Counted from the stretch's first letter, positions 9,075 to 16,373 are shown. The stretch is 16,907 bases of DNA from Hydrogenophaga intermedia (GCA_945869245.1 CAMBOY010000032.1:1-16907); one strand, 5' to 3'. Notes: generated by a model not told the origin, from the letters alone. Program-made: numbers and translations.

Positions 9075-10013
9075 ATGAGCCCCGTGATTCCCTCGATGTC
9101 AGACCGTGACGGCAAGATCTGGATGGACGGCCAGATGGTGGACTGGCGCGACGCCAAGATCCATGTGCTGAGCCACACCCTGCACTACGGCTGTGGCGCC
9201 TTTGAAGGGGTGCGCGCCTACAAAACCGAACAGGGCACCGCCATCTTCCGCCTGCAGGAGCACACCGAGCGCCTGTTCAACAGCGCCAAGATCCTGCGCA
9301 TGAAGATCCCATTCACCCAAGAGCAGGTCAATGAAGCCCAGCGCGCCGTGGTGCGCGAAAACAAGCTGGAGAGCGGCTACCTGCGCCCGCTGACCTGGAT
9401 CGGCGACAAGAAGCTCGGCGTGTCGCCCAAGGGCAACACCATCCACCTGATGGTCGCCGCTTGGGCCTGGGGCGCCTACTTGGGCGAAGAGGGCCTCAAG
9501 CGCGGCATCCGCGTCAAGACCAGCAGCTACACCCGCCACCACGTCAACATCACCATGACGCAGGCCAAGGCGGTGAGCAACTACACCAACTCGATCCTGG
9601 CCAATATGGAAGCCACCGACGAGGGCTACGACGAAGCGCTGTTGCTCGACTCCAGCGGCTTTGTGAGCGAAGGCGCGGGCGAGAACCTGTTTGTGATCAA
9701 GAACGGCGTGATCTACACGCCCGACTTGTCGGCCGGAGCCTTGAACGGCATCACCCGCAACACGGTGTTCCACATCGCCAAGGACCTGGGGCTGGAAGTG
9801 GTGCAAAAGCGCATCACCCGCGACGAGGTCTATATCTGCGACGAGGCCTTCTTCACCGGTACCGCCGCCGAGGTCACGCCGATCCGCGAACTCGACCGCA
9901 TTGAGCTGGGCGCGGGCAGCCGGGGCCCGATCACCGAGAAGGTGCAGACCGCATTCTTTGACATCGTCAATGGACGCAATCCGAAGTACGCCCACTGGTT
10001 GACGCCGGTGTAA
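9075..10013 (+). CDS. ilvE: Branched-chain amino acid aminotransferase
   Basis: A 312-residue class IV PLP aminotransferase that interconverts leucine, isoleucine and valine with their 2-oxo acids, using glutamate/2-oxoglutarate; cytosolic, the last step of branched-chain synthesis. Family landmarks are all present: HVLSHTLHYGCGAFEGVRAY (30-49), the PLP lysine K165 in TQAKAVSNYTNS, the class IV signature around GFVSEGAGENLFVIKNG (195-211), GITRNTV (225-231) and the C-terminal EAFFTGTAAEVTPI (257-270). Length matches E. coli IlvE (about 309). The nearly perfect match to the family makes this the most certain gene of the window. It sits 98 bases after the small membrane protein and 117 before the zinc-finger gene; the palindromes in that second gap may affect readthrough. 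I see no leucine-rich leader peptide or other attenuator in front of it. Confidence 0.97.
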   Translation: MSPVIPSMSDRDGKIWMDGQMVDWRDAKIHVLSHTLHYGCGAFEGVRAYKTEQGTAIFRLQEHTERLFNSAKILRMKIPFTQEQVNEAQRAVVRENKLESGYLRPLTWIGDKKLGVSPKGNTIHLMVAAWAWGAYLGEEGLKRGIRVKTSSYTRHHVNITMTQAKAVSNYTNSILANMEATDEGYDEALLLDSSGFVSEGAGENLFVIKNGVIYTPDLSAGALNGITRNTVFHIAKDLGLEVVQKRITRDEVYICDEAFFTGTAAEVTPIRELDRIELGAGSRGPITEKVQTAFFDIVNGRNPKYAHWLTPV

Positions 10014-10023
10014 CCCCCCGCGG

Positions 10024-10090
10024 CGCCGGTGTCGCCACCCCCCAAGGGGGGGCGACACCGGCGGACCGGCGAAGCCGGATCCGCGGTGTC
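10024..10090. repeat. Overlapping palindromes between ilvE and the zinc-finger gene
   Basis: Two adjoining imperfect palindromes fill this gap. The first pairs 10024-10036 with 10051-10063 (13 bp) and continues, after a bulged A at 10037, as C-run against G-run around CAA. The second pairs 10061-10065 with 10080-10084 and 10066-10070 with 10074-10078 around a GAA loop. A third GGTGTC copy (10085-10090) can also pair with GACACC at 10054-10059, lengthening the second hairpin at the cost of the first. It resembles dispersed intergenic palindromes of GC-rich Burkholderiales genomes; copy number cannot be judged from one window, in which I see a single copy. Confidence 0.75.
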
Positions 10091-10130
10091 CTGGGATTGG
10101 GACTTCCCCTCACTTGTTACAGGTTTTCCG

Positions 10131-10340
10131 ATGAACAACGCTTCTGTGATTGAACTGCGCGCCGCCGATCTCAACAGCCACGGCGGCATCGTGTGCCCGA
10201 GCCCTTTGGCCGATATGAAGGTGTGGAACAGCCACCCGCGCGTGTCGCTCGATGTGGCGCGCACGGGCGAGGCCAAGTGCCCGTATTGCGGCACGGTGTA
10301 CCGCCTCAAGGCCGGTGAACAGGTGGCGCACGGCCACTGA
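10131..10340 (+). CDS. CHCC zinc-finger domain protein
   Basis: A 69-residue protein made almost wholly of a CHCC zinc finger: C22 (VCPSP), H35 (NSHPRV), C50 and C53 (KCPYCGTVY). This family is widespread in proteobacteria and its eukaryotic relative is the NDUFS6/complex I 13 kDa accessory subunit; the bacterial role is not established. I place the start at ATG 10131 because MNNASVIELRAADLNSHGG is the usual family beginning and the frame upstream runs through the palindromic repeat. The usual neighbour in this order is ilvE, as here. No clear ribosome binding site is seen. Transcription ends at the strong hairpin 20 bases after the stop. Confidence 0.88.
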   Translation: MNNASVIELRAADLNSHGGIVCPSPLADMKVWNSHPRVSLDVARTGEAKCPYCGTVYRLKAGEQVAHGH

Positions 10341-10360
10341 AACGCCTGCGGGTGGACACA

Positions 10361-10392
10361 AAAAAAGGGTTGCCCATTGGCAACCCTTTTTT
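10361..10392. terminator. Strong bidirectional Rho-independent terminator
   Basis: A perfect 14-bp inverted repeat: AAAAAAGGGTTGCC (10361-10374), loop CATT, GGCAACCCTTTTTT (10379-10392). The T-run works for the plus-strand zinc-finger gene, and the A-run gives a T-run on the minus strand for tctA, whose stop is 18 bases away. Confidence 0.95.
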
Positions 10393-10409
10393 GTTGGAGC
10401 CAGCGCCCC

Positions 10410-11921
10410 TCAGTCTTCGACGAAGGCTTCTTGGCGTTTCTTGCTGATCGACGGTGACAGCACCACCACCAGCAACAGCACAGCCAGCGCCAACAGCACC
10501 GCCGAAATCGGACGGGTGACAAAGGTCGACCAATCGCCACGCGACAACAGCATGGCGCGGCGCAGGTTCTCTTCCATCATCGGGCCGAGGATAAAGCCCA
10601 GCATCAGCGGCGCGGGTTCGCAACCCAGCTTGATGAGCAAGTACCCCAACACACCAAAGCCGGCCACCATCCAGATGTCGAAGTTGTTGTTGTTGGTGGA
10701 GAACACACCAATGGCGCAGAACAGCACAATGGCCGGAAACAGCCAGCGGTAGGGCACGGTCAGCAGCTTGATCCAGATGCCGATCAGCGGCAGGTTCAAG
10801 ATCACCAGCATCAGGTTGCCGATCCACATCGAGGCGATCAAGCCCCAGAACAGGTCGGGGTTGCTGGTCATGACCTGTGGGCCCGGCTGGATGTTGTGGA
10901 TCGTCATGGCACCCACCATCAGCGCCATCACCGCGTTGGGCGGAATACCCAGGGTAAGCAGCGGAATGAAGGAGGTTTGTGAACCCGCGTTGTTGGCCGA
11001 TTCGGGCGCTGCCACGCCACGGATATTGCCTTGCCCAAACGGCACTTCGCCTGGCTTGAGCTTGGTCTTTTTCTCGATGGTGTAGGCCGCAAAAGCCGAC
11101 AGCACCGCGCCACCGCCGGGCAGAATGCCGAGCACCGAACCCAGCGCGGTGCCGCGCAGCACAGCGGGCGTCATGAGCTTGATGTCGTTGAGCGACGGCA
11201 TGATGCCGTTGACGCTCTTGGTGAACACCTCGCGCTGGTCGTCCGACTTGGCTAGGTTGCTGATGATTTCACCGTAACCAAAAATGCCCATGGCCACCGC
11301 CACAAAGCTCATGCCGTCCATCAGGTTGGGGATGTCGAAGGTGTAGCGGGCCACACCCGAGTTCACGTCGGTGCCCACCAGGCCCAACAGCAAGCCCATG
11401 ATGATCATGGCCAGCGCCTTGAGCAGCGAGCCCGAGGCCAGCACCACCGCGCCAATGAGACCCAGGACCATCAGCGCGAAGTACTCGGCCGCACCAAACT
11501 TCAAGGCCACTTCGGTCAGCGCCGGAGCAAAGGCCGCCAAAATCAGCGTGCCCACACAGCCAGCAAAGAAGGAGCCCAGACCGGCGGCGGCCAGCGCCTG
11601 GCCCGCGCGGCCCTTGCGGGCCATCTGGTAGCCGTCGATCACGGTCACCACCGACGACGACTCACCCGGCAGGTTCACCAAGATGGCGGTGGTCGATCCG
11701 CCGTACTGGGCACCGTAATAAATACCCGCCAGCATGATGAGCGCGGCCACTGGCTCCAGCCCGTAGGTGGCGGGCAGCAGCATGGCAATGGTGGCCAACG
11801 GGCCAATACCGGGCAGCACGCCAATCAGCGTGCCCAGCAAGCAGCCAACAAAGGCGTACAGCAGGTTTTGAAAGGTAAAGGCTACCGAGAAGCCCAAACT
11901 CAGGTTGTCGATCATGTCCAT
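10410..11921 (-). CDS. tctA: Tripartite tricarboxylate transporter, large permease TctA
   Basis: A 503-residue integral membrane protein, the usual length for TctA. It carries the family's conserved N-terminal half: GVLPGIGPLATIAMLLPATYGL (about 34-55), then GIYYGAQYGGSTTAILVNLPGE (about 66-87) and DGYQMARKGRAGQAL (about 95-109). A second conserved repeat-like region is LGILPGGGAVLSAF in the middle. Ten or more hydrophobic segments follow. TctA forms the ion-driven channel subunit of an importer for citrate, tricarballylate, aromatic acids or other carboxylates; the substrate is set mainly by the TctC binding protein, which is not beside it here. ATG 11921 follows GAGG at a 5-base spacing. 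The gene is 13 bases after tctB, so the two are co-translated from one message, which ends at the terminator at 10361-10392. Confidence 0.96.
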   Translation of the reverse strand: MDMIDNLSLGFSVAFTFQNLLYAFVGCLLGTLIGVLPGIGPLATIAMLLPATYGLEPVAALIMLAGIYYGAQYGGSTTAILVNLPGESSSVVTVIDGYQMARKGRAGQALAAAGLGSFFAGCVGTLILAAFAPALTEVALKFGAAEYFALMVLGLIGAVVLASGSLLKALAMIIMGLLLGLVGTDVNSGVARYTFDIPNLMDGMSFVAVAMGIFGYGEIISNLAKSDDQREVFTKSVNGIMPSLNDIKLMTPAVLRGTALGSVLGILPGGGAVLSAFAAYTIEKKTKLKPGEVPFGQGNIRGVAAPESANNAGSQTSFIPLLTLGIPPNAVMALMVGAMTIHNIQPGPQVMTSNPDLFWGLIASMWIGNLMLVILNLPLIGIWIKLLTVPYRWLFPAIVLFCAIGVFSTNNNNFDIWMVAGFGVLGYLLIKLGCEPAPLMLGFILGPMMEENLRRAMLLSRGDWSTFVTRPISAVLLALAVLLLVVVLSPSISKKRQEAFVED

Positions 11922-11934
11922 GGTGGCCTCGCGT

Positions 11935-12417
11935 TTACTGGGTCAAGAACTGGGGCCACACCGGAAACTGCAAACTCAGCAGCTTCACAAAGGCGCCATA
12001 CGACAACAAAGCCAGCAAGGTGGCAAGCACCAGCGACTCGACCGGGCTGGACTGGGGCCGGGCCATGCTGGCGATGAAGACCAGCGCGTAAATCGAGACG
12101 ATCAGGCCAAACGCCGGGATGCCCAGCGCCGGCACACCCACGAGCAGGGCGCCAAAGGCCAAATTGGCGCCGATGATGAAGCACAGGGGTCGCCACGCGA
12201 TGGCGCCGATCGGGTCACCATCGGGGCCGCCATGGCGCAGCGAGCGCACCAGCACACCCAAGCCCAACAGGGCGAGCAACACGCCCAACATGGTGGGGAA
12301 GTACCCCGGCCCCATGCGGGCGGCTTCGCCAACCTCGTAGTTTTGTGCGCCCACTGCAAAGGCAGAGCCCACCACCACAAACATCAGCCCGGAATAGAAG
12401 TCTTTTTGACTTTTCAT
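11935..12417 (-). CDS. tctB: Tripartite tricarboxylate transporter, small permease TctB
   Basis: A 160-residue membrane protein with four to five hydrophobic segments: near residues 8-25 (SGLMFVVVGSAFAVG), 42-60, 80-98, 103-118 and 130-150. KSQKDFYSGLMF at the N-terminus and the motif MGPGYFPTMLG (about 34-44) are typical of TctB. It is the accessory membrane subunit that pairs with TctA, directly downstream. Start: ATG 12417 is the conventional choice, but GAGGAG on the minus strand at 12431-12436 is 13 bases from that ATG and only 7 from an in-frame GTG at 12423, which would add two residues and fits better. A longer reading up to 12495 is unlikely. No tctC precedes it; the upstream DNA is gene-free. 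Confidence 0.92.
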   Translation of the reverse strand: MKSQKDFYSGLMFVVVGSAFAVGAQNYEVGEAARMGPGYFPTMLGVLLALLGLGVLVRSLRHGGPDGDPIGAIAWRPLCFIIGANLAFGALLVGVPALGIPAFGLIVSIYALVFIASMARPQSSPVESLVLATLLALLSYGAFVKLLSLQFPVWPQFLTQ

Positions 12418-12430
12418 GAACACGGCGCGT

Positions 12431-12436
12431 CTCCTC
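12431..12436 (-). promoter_or_regulatory. tctB: Shine-Dalgarno GAGGAG of tctB
   Basis: GAGGAG on the minus strand lies 7 bases before GTG 12423 and 13 before ATG 12417. The spacing favours the GTG start. Confidence 0.6.
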
Positions 12437-12514
12437 AGTGTGAAAACACGACCGATTCTGAGCGCCGCCACCGACCTTGTGGATGTGGCTTCCACTTACG
12501 GGGAAACCGCAGGC

Positions 12515-12540
12515 AAAAAAACAGCCACCCGAGGGTGGCT
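12515..12540 (-). terminator. Rho-independent terminator, minus strand
   Basis: On the minus strand AGCCACC, loop CTCG, GGTGGCT form a 7-bp stem (12534-12540 with 12523-12529), followed by G and seven T (12515-12521). It isolates tctBA from whatever is transcribed to its right. It lies 250 bases past the kinase stop, unusually far for that operon. Confidence 0.85.
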
Positions 12541-12734
12541 GGAATGTCCTTGACAGGACGTCGTTGGGAGAGCGTTGAGCCCCGCTGCACAGTGAGGCAA
12601 TGCGTAGATTGTTCATCGCTTTGCGGCACACCACCATCCCCTTCATGGGAAACAAAATACCAAAACCGCCTTATTCTGTTTTCATTGATTTTGATTTGAT
12701 ATTTTTCTTATTTATTGCGTTGCGCGTTTTCGAC

Positions 12735-12752
12735 AAAAAAACCGCTCCAGCG
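12735..12752 (-). terminator. Weak terminator candidate after the kinase gene
   Basis: On the minus strand, 38 bases past the kinase stop, CGC-TGGA-GCG is followed by G and seven T (12741-12735). The stem is only 3 bp, so termination here would be inefficient. Confidence 0.3.
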
Positions 12753-12790
12753 TGACAAGGTGGCAGAAAGTCGAGCGAATCTCTGGGGCA

Positions 12791-14020
12791 TTAGGACGCG
12801 CCGTCTGGCAGTGGCAACCAGACCTCAAACACCGCGCCGCCGCCGGCTCGGGCCATGCAGCGCACGCCGCCACCATGGCGCTGGGCAATGGACCGCACCA
12901 AGGCCAAGCCCAAACCCACGCCGCCTTCGCGTTCGCTGGCGCCACGCAGGCGATAAAAGGGCTCGAAGATGCGCTCGCGCTCGGCCTCGGGCACACCCGG
13001 CCCCCGATCGGCCACTTGCACCATGGCCAGACGCCCGTCGCGCCGCAAGTGCAACAGCACCGGCTCGGCGGGCGCAGCACCGGCTCCATAGCGTTGGGCG
13101 TTTTCCAGCAAGTTGCGCAGCAGGCGGTGCAGCAAGCGGTGCTGCCCCAGTACCTCCAGCGACTGCAACCCATCGGCCAGTTCCAGCTCGGCGCCGTGTT
13201 GGGCGGCCAGTTCGGCGGCCAGACCGATCAGATCCACCGCTTCGCTCGGGCCCCAGGCCTCGGCGTGGCGCGCCTCAGTGGCATCGAGCCGGCTGGCCAG
13301 CAGGATTTCACCAATCAATTGATCGAGTTCGTCCAAGCTGCGCAGCACCTCCTGGCGCTGAGCGTCACTGGCCTGGCCACGGGTCATGAGTTCCAGACCC
13401 AAGCGGATGCGGGTCAGGGGCGAACGCAGTTCGTGCGAGGCGTTGGCCAGCAGCGATTTGTGGGCCTGCACCAAGCCTTGCACCCGCTCGGCGGCGGCGT
13501 TAAAACGCTCGGCCAAAAAGGCCACTTCGTCGCTGCCCTGCACCGGCAAACGGGTGCCCAGATCGCCGTCGCCCCAACGCTCCACGCCGCGCTGCAAATG
13601 CTCCAGCCGCTGGGTGAGGCGGCGCACCACCGGGTAGGCGCCCAAGGCCACGGCCAGCGCCACCAGCACCAACAAGGCGGACAAACCCAGCGGCGTTTGC
13701 CACCACGGCAGGCTGCGCGCCACTGGCTGGCGCGGCGGGCGGGGCACCTCCAGCAACAGGGTGCTGCCTTCGGGGGTGCGCAACTCAAACACCCAGCCTT
13801 GTCCGGGCTGGCGCATGGGGCGCGCGGGCGCGCGCGCCAGCACCTCGCCGCTGTCGTCGCGCAACACAATCTCGCGGCCCACGCGCTGCATGCCCCGTTC
13901 GCGCTCGTGCTCCAGCGCCATCTGGCCCAGCACGCCCAGCACCAGTGTCAAGAGCAACACCGCGCCCACCACCGCCAACCAAATGCGCAAGTACAGCTTG
14001 TGGGTCCACAGCCGGGGCAT
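12791..14020 (-). CDS. Sensor histidine kinase (CpxA/RstB-like)
   Basis: A 409-residue membrane kinase. Segment 12-34 is the first membrane helix, 35-108 a small periplasmic sensor domain (about 75 residues, no Cys), and 111-132 the second helix. A HAMP domain follows to about 185 (RRLTQRLEHLQRGVERWGDG). The dimerisation domain has the phospho-accepting H196 in SHELRSPLTR. The ATPase domain has the N-box N303/N307 (LRNLLENAQRYG), G1 DRGPG (338-342), F-box FEPFYR and G2 GGVGLGLAL (366-374). All catalytic motifs are intact. It phosphorylates the response regulator encoded 6 bases upstream. The H-box and layout are those of the CpxA/RstB/EnvZ class; the signal is unknown, and the small sensor domain suggests an envelope cue. 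It starts at ATG 14020. Confidence 0.92.
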   Translation of the reverse strand: MPRLWTHKLYLRIWLAVVGAVLLLTLVLGVLGQMALEHERERGMQRVGREIVLRDDSGEVLARAPARPMRQPGQGWVFELRTPEGSTLLLEVPRPPRQPVARSLPWWQTPLGLSALLVLVALAVALGAYPVVRRLTQRLEHLQRGVERWGDGDLGTRLPVQGSDEVAFLAERFNAAAERVQGLVQAHKSLLANASHELRSPLTRIRLGLELMTRGQASDAQRQEVLRSLDELDQLIGEILLASRLDATEARHAEAWGPSEAVDLIGLAAELAAQHGAELELADGLQSLEVLGQHRLLHRLLRNLLENAQRYGAGAAPAEPVLLHLRRDGRLAMVQVADRGPGVPEAERERIFEPFYRLRGASEREGGVGLGLALVRSIAQRHGGGVRCMARAGGGAVFEVWLPLPDGAS

Positions 14021-14026
14021 GGGTGT

Positions 14027-14752
14027 TCAGTCCTGATGTTTGGCAAACACATAGCCCACACCGCGCACCGTGAGGATGCGCCGGGGGGCTTTGCTGTCGA
14101 CCTCGATGGCCTGGCGAATGCGGCCAATGTGCACGTCAATCGACCGGTCAAAGGCCTCCAGCTCGCGCCCGCGCACCGCTTCCATGATCTGGTCGCGGGT
14201 GAGCACACGGCCAGCCCGTTCGGCCATGGCCACCAGCAGGTCGAACTGGTACGACGTGAGCTCGCAATCCTGCCCGTGCACGCTCAAGCGGCGGGCGTCG
14301 CGGTCGATCTCCAGACCACCAAAGCGCAGGGGCGGCTGCTGCGCAGCAGCCCCGTCGGCGCCGCCATCTGGCGGGGTGTGGCGGCGCAGCACGGCGCGAA
14401 TGCGCGCCAGCAGCTCGCGCGGCTCAAACGGTTTGGGCAGGTAGTCGTCGGCGCCGATCTCCAGACCAATGATGCGGTCCATCGGATCGCCTTTGGCCGA
14501 CAGCATGAGCACCGGCACGCGGGCTGCGGCGCCGGACAGCATGCGGATGCGCCGACAGACTTCCAGCCCATCCATGCCGGGCATCATCCAGTCCAGGATG
14601 ACGAGTGCTGGCACGTCCTGCGCCAGCACAGCGAGGCCCTGCTCGCCGTCGCTGGCGTGGCGCACCGCATAGCCCGAAGCGCCCAGGTAGTCGGCCACCA
14701 TGGCGGCCAGACGGGCGTCGTCGTCGATCAACAGCAGGGGCGTGGGGTGCAT
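14027..14752 (-). CDS. OmpR-family response regulator (CpxR/RstA-like)
   Basis: A 241-residue DNA-binding regulator. The receiver domain (1-125) has the acidic pair D10/D11, phospho-acceptor D54 in VILDWMMPG, S85 and K107 in LPKPF. A Gly/Ala linker (127-139) leads to the OmpR-type winged helix (140-238), with LTSYQFDLL, the recognition helix in FDRSIDVHIGRIRQAIE and the wing ILTVRGVGYVF. RGRELEAFDRSIDVHI places it in the CpxR/RstA branch rather than with TctD, although tctBA lie nearby. It is translated just ahead of the kinase (6-base gap) and follows ampG by 65 bases, so the three could be one operon. The start ATG 14752 lacks a good ribosome binding site, which would fit translation coupled to the gene before it or regulation at this point. 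Confidence 0.93.
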   Translation of the reverse strand: MHPTPLLLIDDDARLAAMVADYLGASGYAVRHASDGEQGLAVLAQDVPALVILDWMMPGMDGLEVCRRIRMLSGAAARVPVLMLSAKGDPMDRIIGLEIGADDYLPKPFEPRELLARIRAVLRRHTPPDGGADGAAAQQPPLRFGGLEIDRDARRLSVHGQDCELTSYQFDLLVAMAERAGRVLTRDQIMEAVRGRELEAFDRSIDVHIGRIRQAIEVDSKAPRRILTVRGVGYVFAKHQD

Positions 14753-14797
14753 GGCAGCGACTGTGAGGCAGCGGAGTCAAGCGCGCTTGGCGCGGGC

Positions 14798-14812
14798 GTA
14801 AAGTTGTGTGAA
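14798..14812. promoter_or_regulatory. CpxR-box-like direct repeat before the regulator gene
   Basis: The plus strand reads GTAAA, five bases, GTGAA. The E. coli CpxR box is GTAAA-N5-GTAAA, so this differs at one base. It lies in the 65-base gap between ampG and the regulator gene, 46-60 bases ahead of the latter's ATG. A 12-bp palindrome CAAGCGCGCTTG follows at 14778-14789. Binding is inferred only from the similarity. Confidence 0.3.
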
Positions 14813-14817
14813 CTGTT

Positions 14818-16371
14818 TCAGGGCGTGCGCAGCGCCAGGCGCCGCCCGGCCCACGCCACCAGCAGCAGCACCGGCAGGCCCATCAGGGTGGTGAGGATGA
14901 AGAAACCGGGGTAACCGATCGCGTCGACCATACCGCCCGAATATCCGCCCAGGGTCTTGGGCAACAGCGTCATGAGCGAACTGAAGATGGCGTACTGCAC
15001 TGCGGTGAACGACACATTGGTCAGACTGGAGAGAAACGCCACAAACGCCGCGCTGGCAAAGCCGGCGGCCAGGTTGTCGGCCGCAACCACCGCGTACATG
15101 CCCGCCACATGGTGGCCCGTATACGCCAGCCAAACAAAACCCAGGTTGGTCAGCGCCGACAGCACCGCACCCCAGAACAGCGAGCGCATCACCCCGAGCC
15201 GCGTGGCGAGCAGCCCACCCCAAAAACCGCCCACGATGCTGACGGCCACACCAAAGGTTTTGACCGCGTTGGCGATCTCGATCTTGGAAAACCCCATGTC
15301 TTGGTAGAACACATTGGAGATCACGCCCAACACAATGTCGGAAATGCGGTACAGGCCAATGAGCGCCAGCAGCAGCCAGGCGGTGCGCGCGCCGTAGCGC
15401 TGGAAAAAGTCCAGCACCGGCATGACCCACGTCGTGCGCGCCTGCTCAGGGCTGGCCGCACCCAGGCGCACCAGCAAGGCCCCCACAGCAAACGCGGCGG
15501 CCAGCGACAGGCCCATGCGCAGCGCCTCGAGCAAGAGGCCGCCCAGCGGTCCCAGCTTGACGCCACCCAGCGCATCGCCCCACTGGGCGAACACCCCCAC
15601 AAAGGCCAATACGCTGGCCAAAAACACCAGCAGCAGCCGCAGGTGCTGGCCCGATGGCTGGCGTTGCGCCAAGGCGCTGGCGGCGGGCTCGCGGGTGAGC
15701 AGCGTGGTCAGCATGCCCACCACCATGGTGGCGGCCATGACCGCATAGGTCCACTGCCAAGCGCTGTACACATACGCGCCCTTGGCCGAACCCCAATACG
15801 AGGCCAAGTACAGCGCACCAGCACCCGCGACGATCATGCCGATCCGATAGCCTGCGATATAGGCCGAAGACAGCAGGCCCTGCTGCTCGGGCCCCGCGAT
15901 TTCAATGCGGTAGGCGTCGATCACGATGTCTTGGGTGGCCGAGGCAAAACCCAGCAACACCGCAAACACCGCCATGCGGGTCAGCGCGTCGCCACCGGCG
16001 GCCGGGTCGGTGCTGGCCATGCCCAAAATCGCCAGCACCACGCCTGCTTGCGCCAGCAGCATCCACGAACGCCGCCGCCCCAACCAGGCGCCCAGCAAGG
16101 GCAGCGGCAGGCGGTCCACCAAGGGCGCCCACACAAATTTGAAGGAATAGCCCAGCGCCGCCCAGCTGAAAAAGGTGACCGCCTTGCGCTCCACCCCCGC
16201 CTCGCCCAGCCAGAGCGAGAGCGACGAGAAGATCAACAGAATCGGGATGCCGGCTGAAAAGCCCATGGCCAGCAGGCACAGCACGCGCCAGTCCCACAGG
16301 CTGCGCAAGGTCTCGCGCCAAGTCGGGAGCGCGGTGGGACTGTGGTCGGCGGGCGATGCGGGTGTGCTCAT
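14818..16371 (-). CDS. ampG: AmpG-family muropeptide MFS transporter
   Basis: A 517-residue inner-membrane permease (E. coli AmpG has 491). The N-terminal half carries AmpG landmarks: MGFSAGIPILLIFSSLSLWL near 33-52, then FFSWAALGYSFKFVWAPLVDRLPLP and LGRRRSWMLLAQ, ending the loop between helices 2 and 3. Helices continue to the end (I estimate 12-14), with a polar loop in the middle (EPAASALAQRQPSGQH). AmpG imports anhydromuropeptides from the periplasm with protons, for cell-wall recycling; in many species this feeds the AmpR/AmpC beta-lactamase signal, but no ampR or ampC is in view. I choose ATG 16371 (MSTPASPADH) because the longer GTG start at 16422 would run into the divergent promoter and adds an unlikely Cys-rich tail. 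No strong ribosome binding site is seen. A two-component pair follows on the same strand. Confidence 0.88.
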   Translation of the reverse strand: MSTPASPADHSPTALPTWRETLRSLWDWRVLCLLAMGFSAGIPILLIFSSLSLWLGEAGVERKAVTFFSWAALGYSFKFVWAPLVDRLPLPLLGAWLGRRRSWMLLAQAGVVLAILGMASTDPAAGGDALTRMAVFAVLLGFASATQDIVIDAYRIEIAGPEQQGLLSSAYIAGYRIGMIVAGAGALYLASYWGSAKGAYVYSAWQWTYAVMAATMVVGMLTTLLTREPAASALAQRQPSGQHLRLLLVFLASVLAFVGVFAQWGDALGGVKLGPLGGLLLEALRMGLSLAAAFAVGALLVRLGAASPEQARTTWVMPVLDFFQRYGARTAWLLLALIGLYRISDIVLGVISNVFYQDMGFSKIEIANAVKTFGVAVSIVGGFWGGLLATRLGVMRSLFWGAVLSALTNLGFVWLAYTGHHVAGMYAVVAADNLAAGFASAAFVAFLSSLTNVSFTAVQYAIFSSLMTLLPKTLGGYSGGMVDAIGYPGFFILTTLMGLPVLLLVAWAGRRLALRTP

Positions 16372-16373
16372 GC

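Larger units (their letters stand above)
12424..12790. other. 367-base intergenic region between tctB and the histidine kinase gene
   Basis: No gene-like frame is seen; the short frames here run on into tctB or the kinase gene in the wrong frame. From the right it holds a T-run with a poor stem near 12735-12752, an AT-rich island (16 G/C in the 60 bases 12661-12720), a ~120-base stretch with a hairpin at 12544-12561, a proper minus-strand terminator at 12515-12540, and a ~75-base leader to tctB that should contain its promoter. I could not pick a convincing tctB -35/-10 pair. Confidence 0.7.

Noticed and set aside
12661..12720. Promoter pairs such as TTGATT with TTATTT in the AT-rich island, plus strand
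   Set aside because: Poor match at -10, and the transcript would run antisense into the kinase gene; AT-rich DNA yields such matches by chance.
12752..14914. 720-residue plus-strand frame opposite the kinase and regulator genes
   Set aside because: Gln/His/Ala-rich antisense shadow; the minus strand encodes intact two-component proteins.
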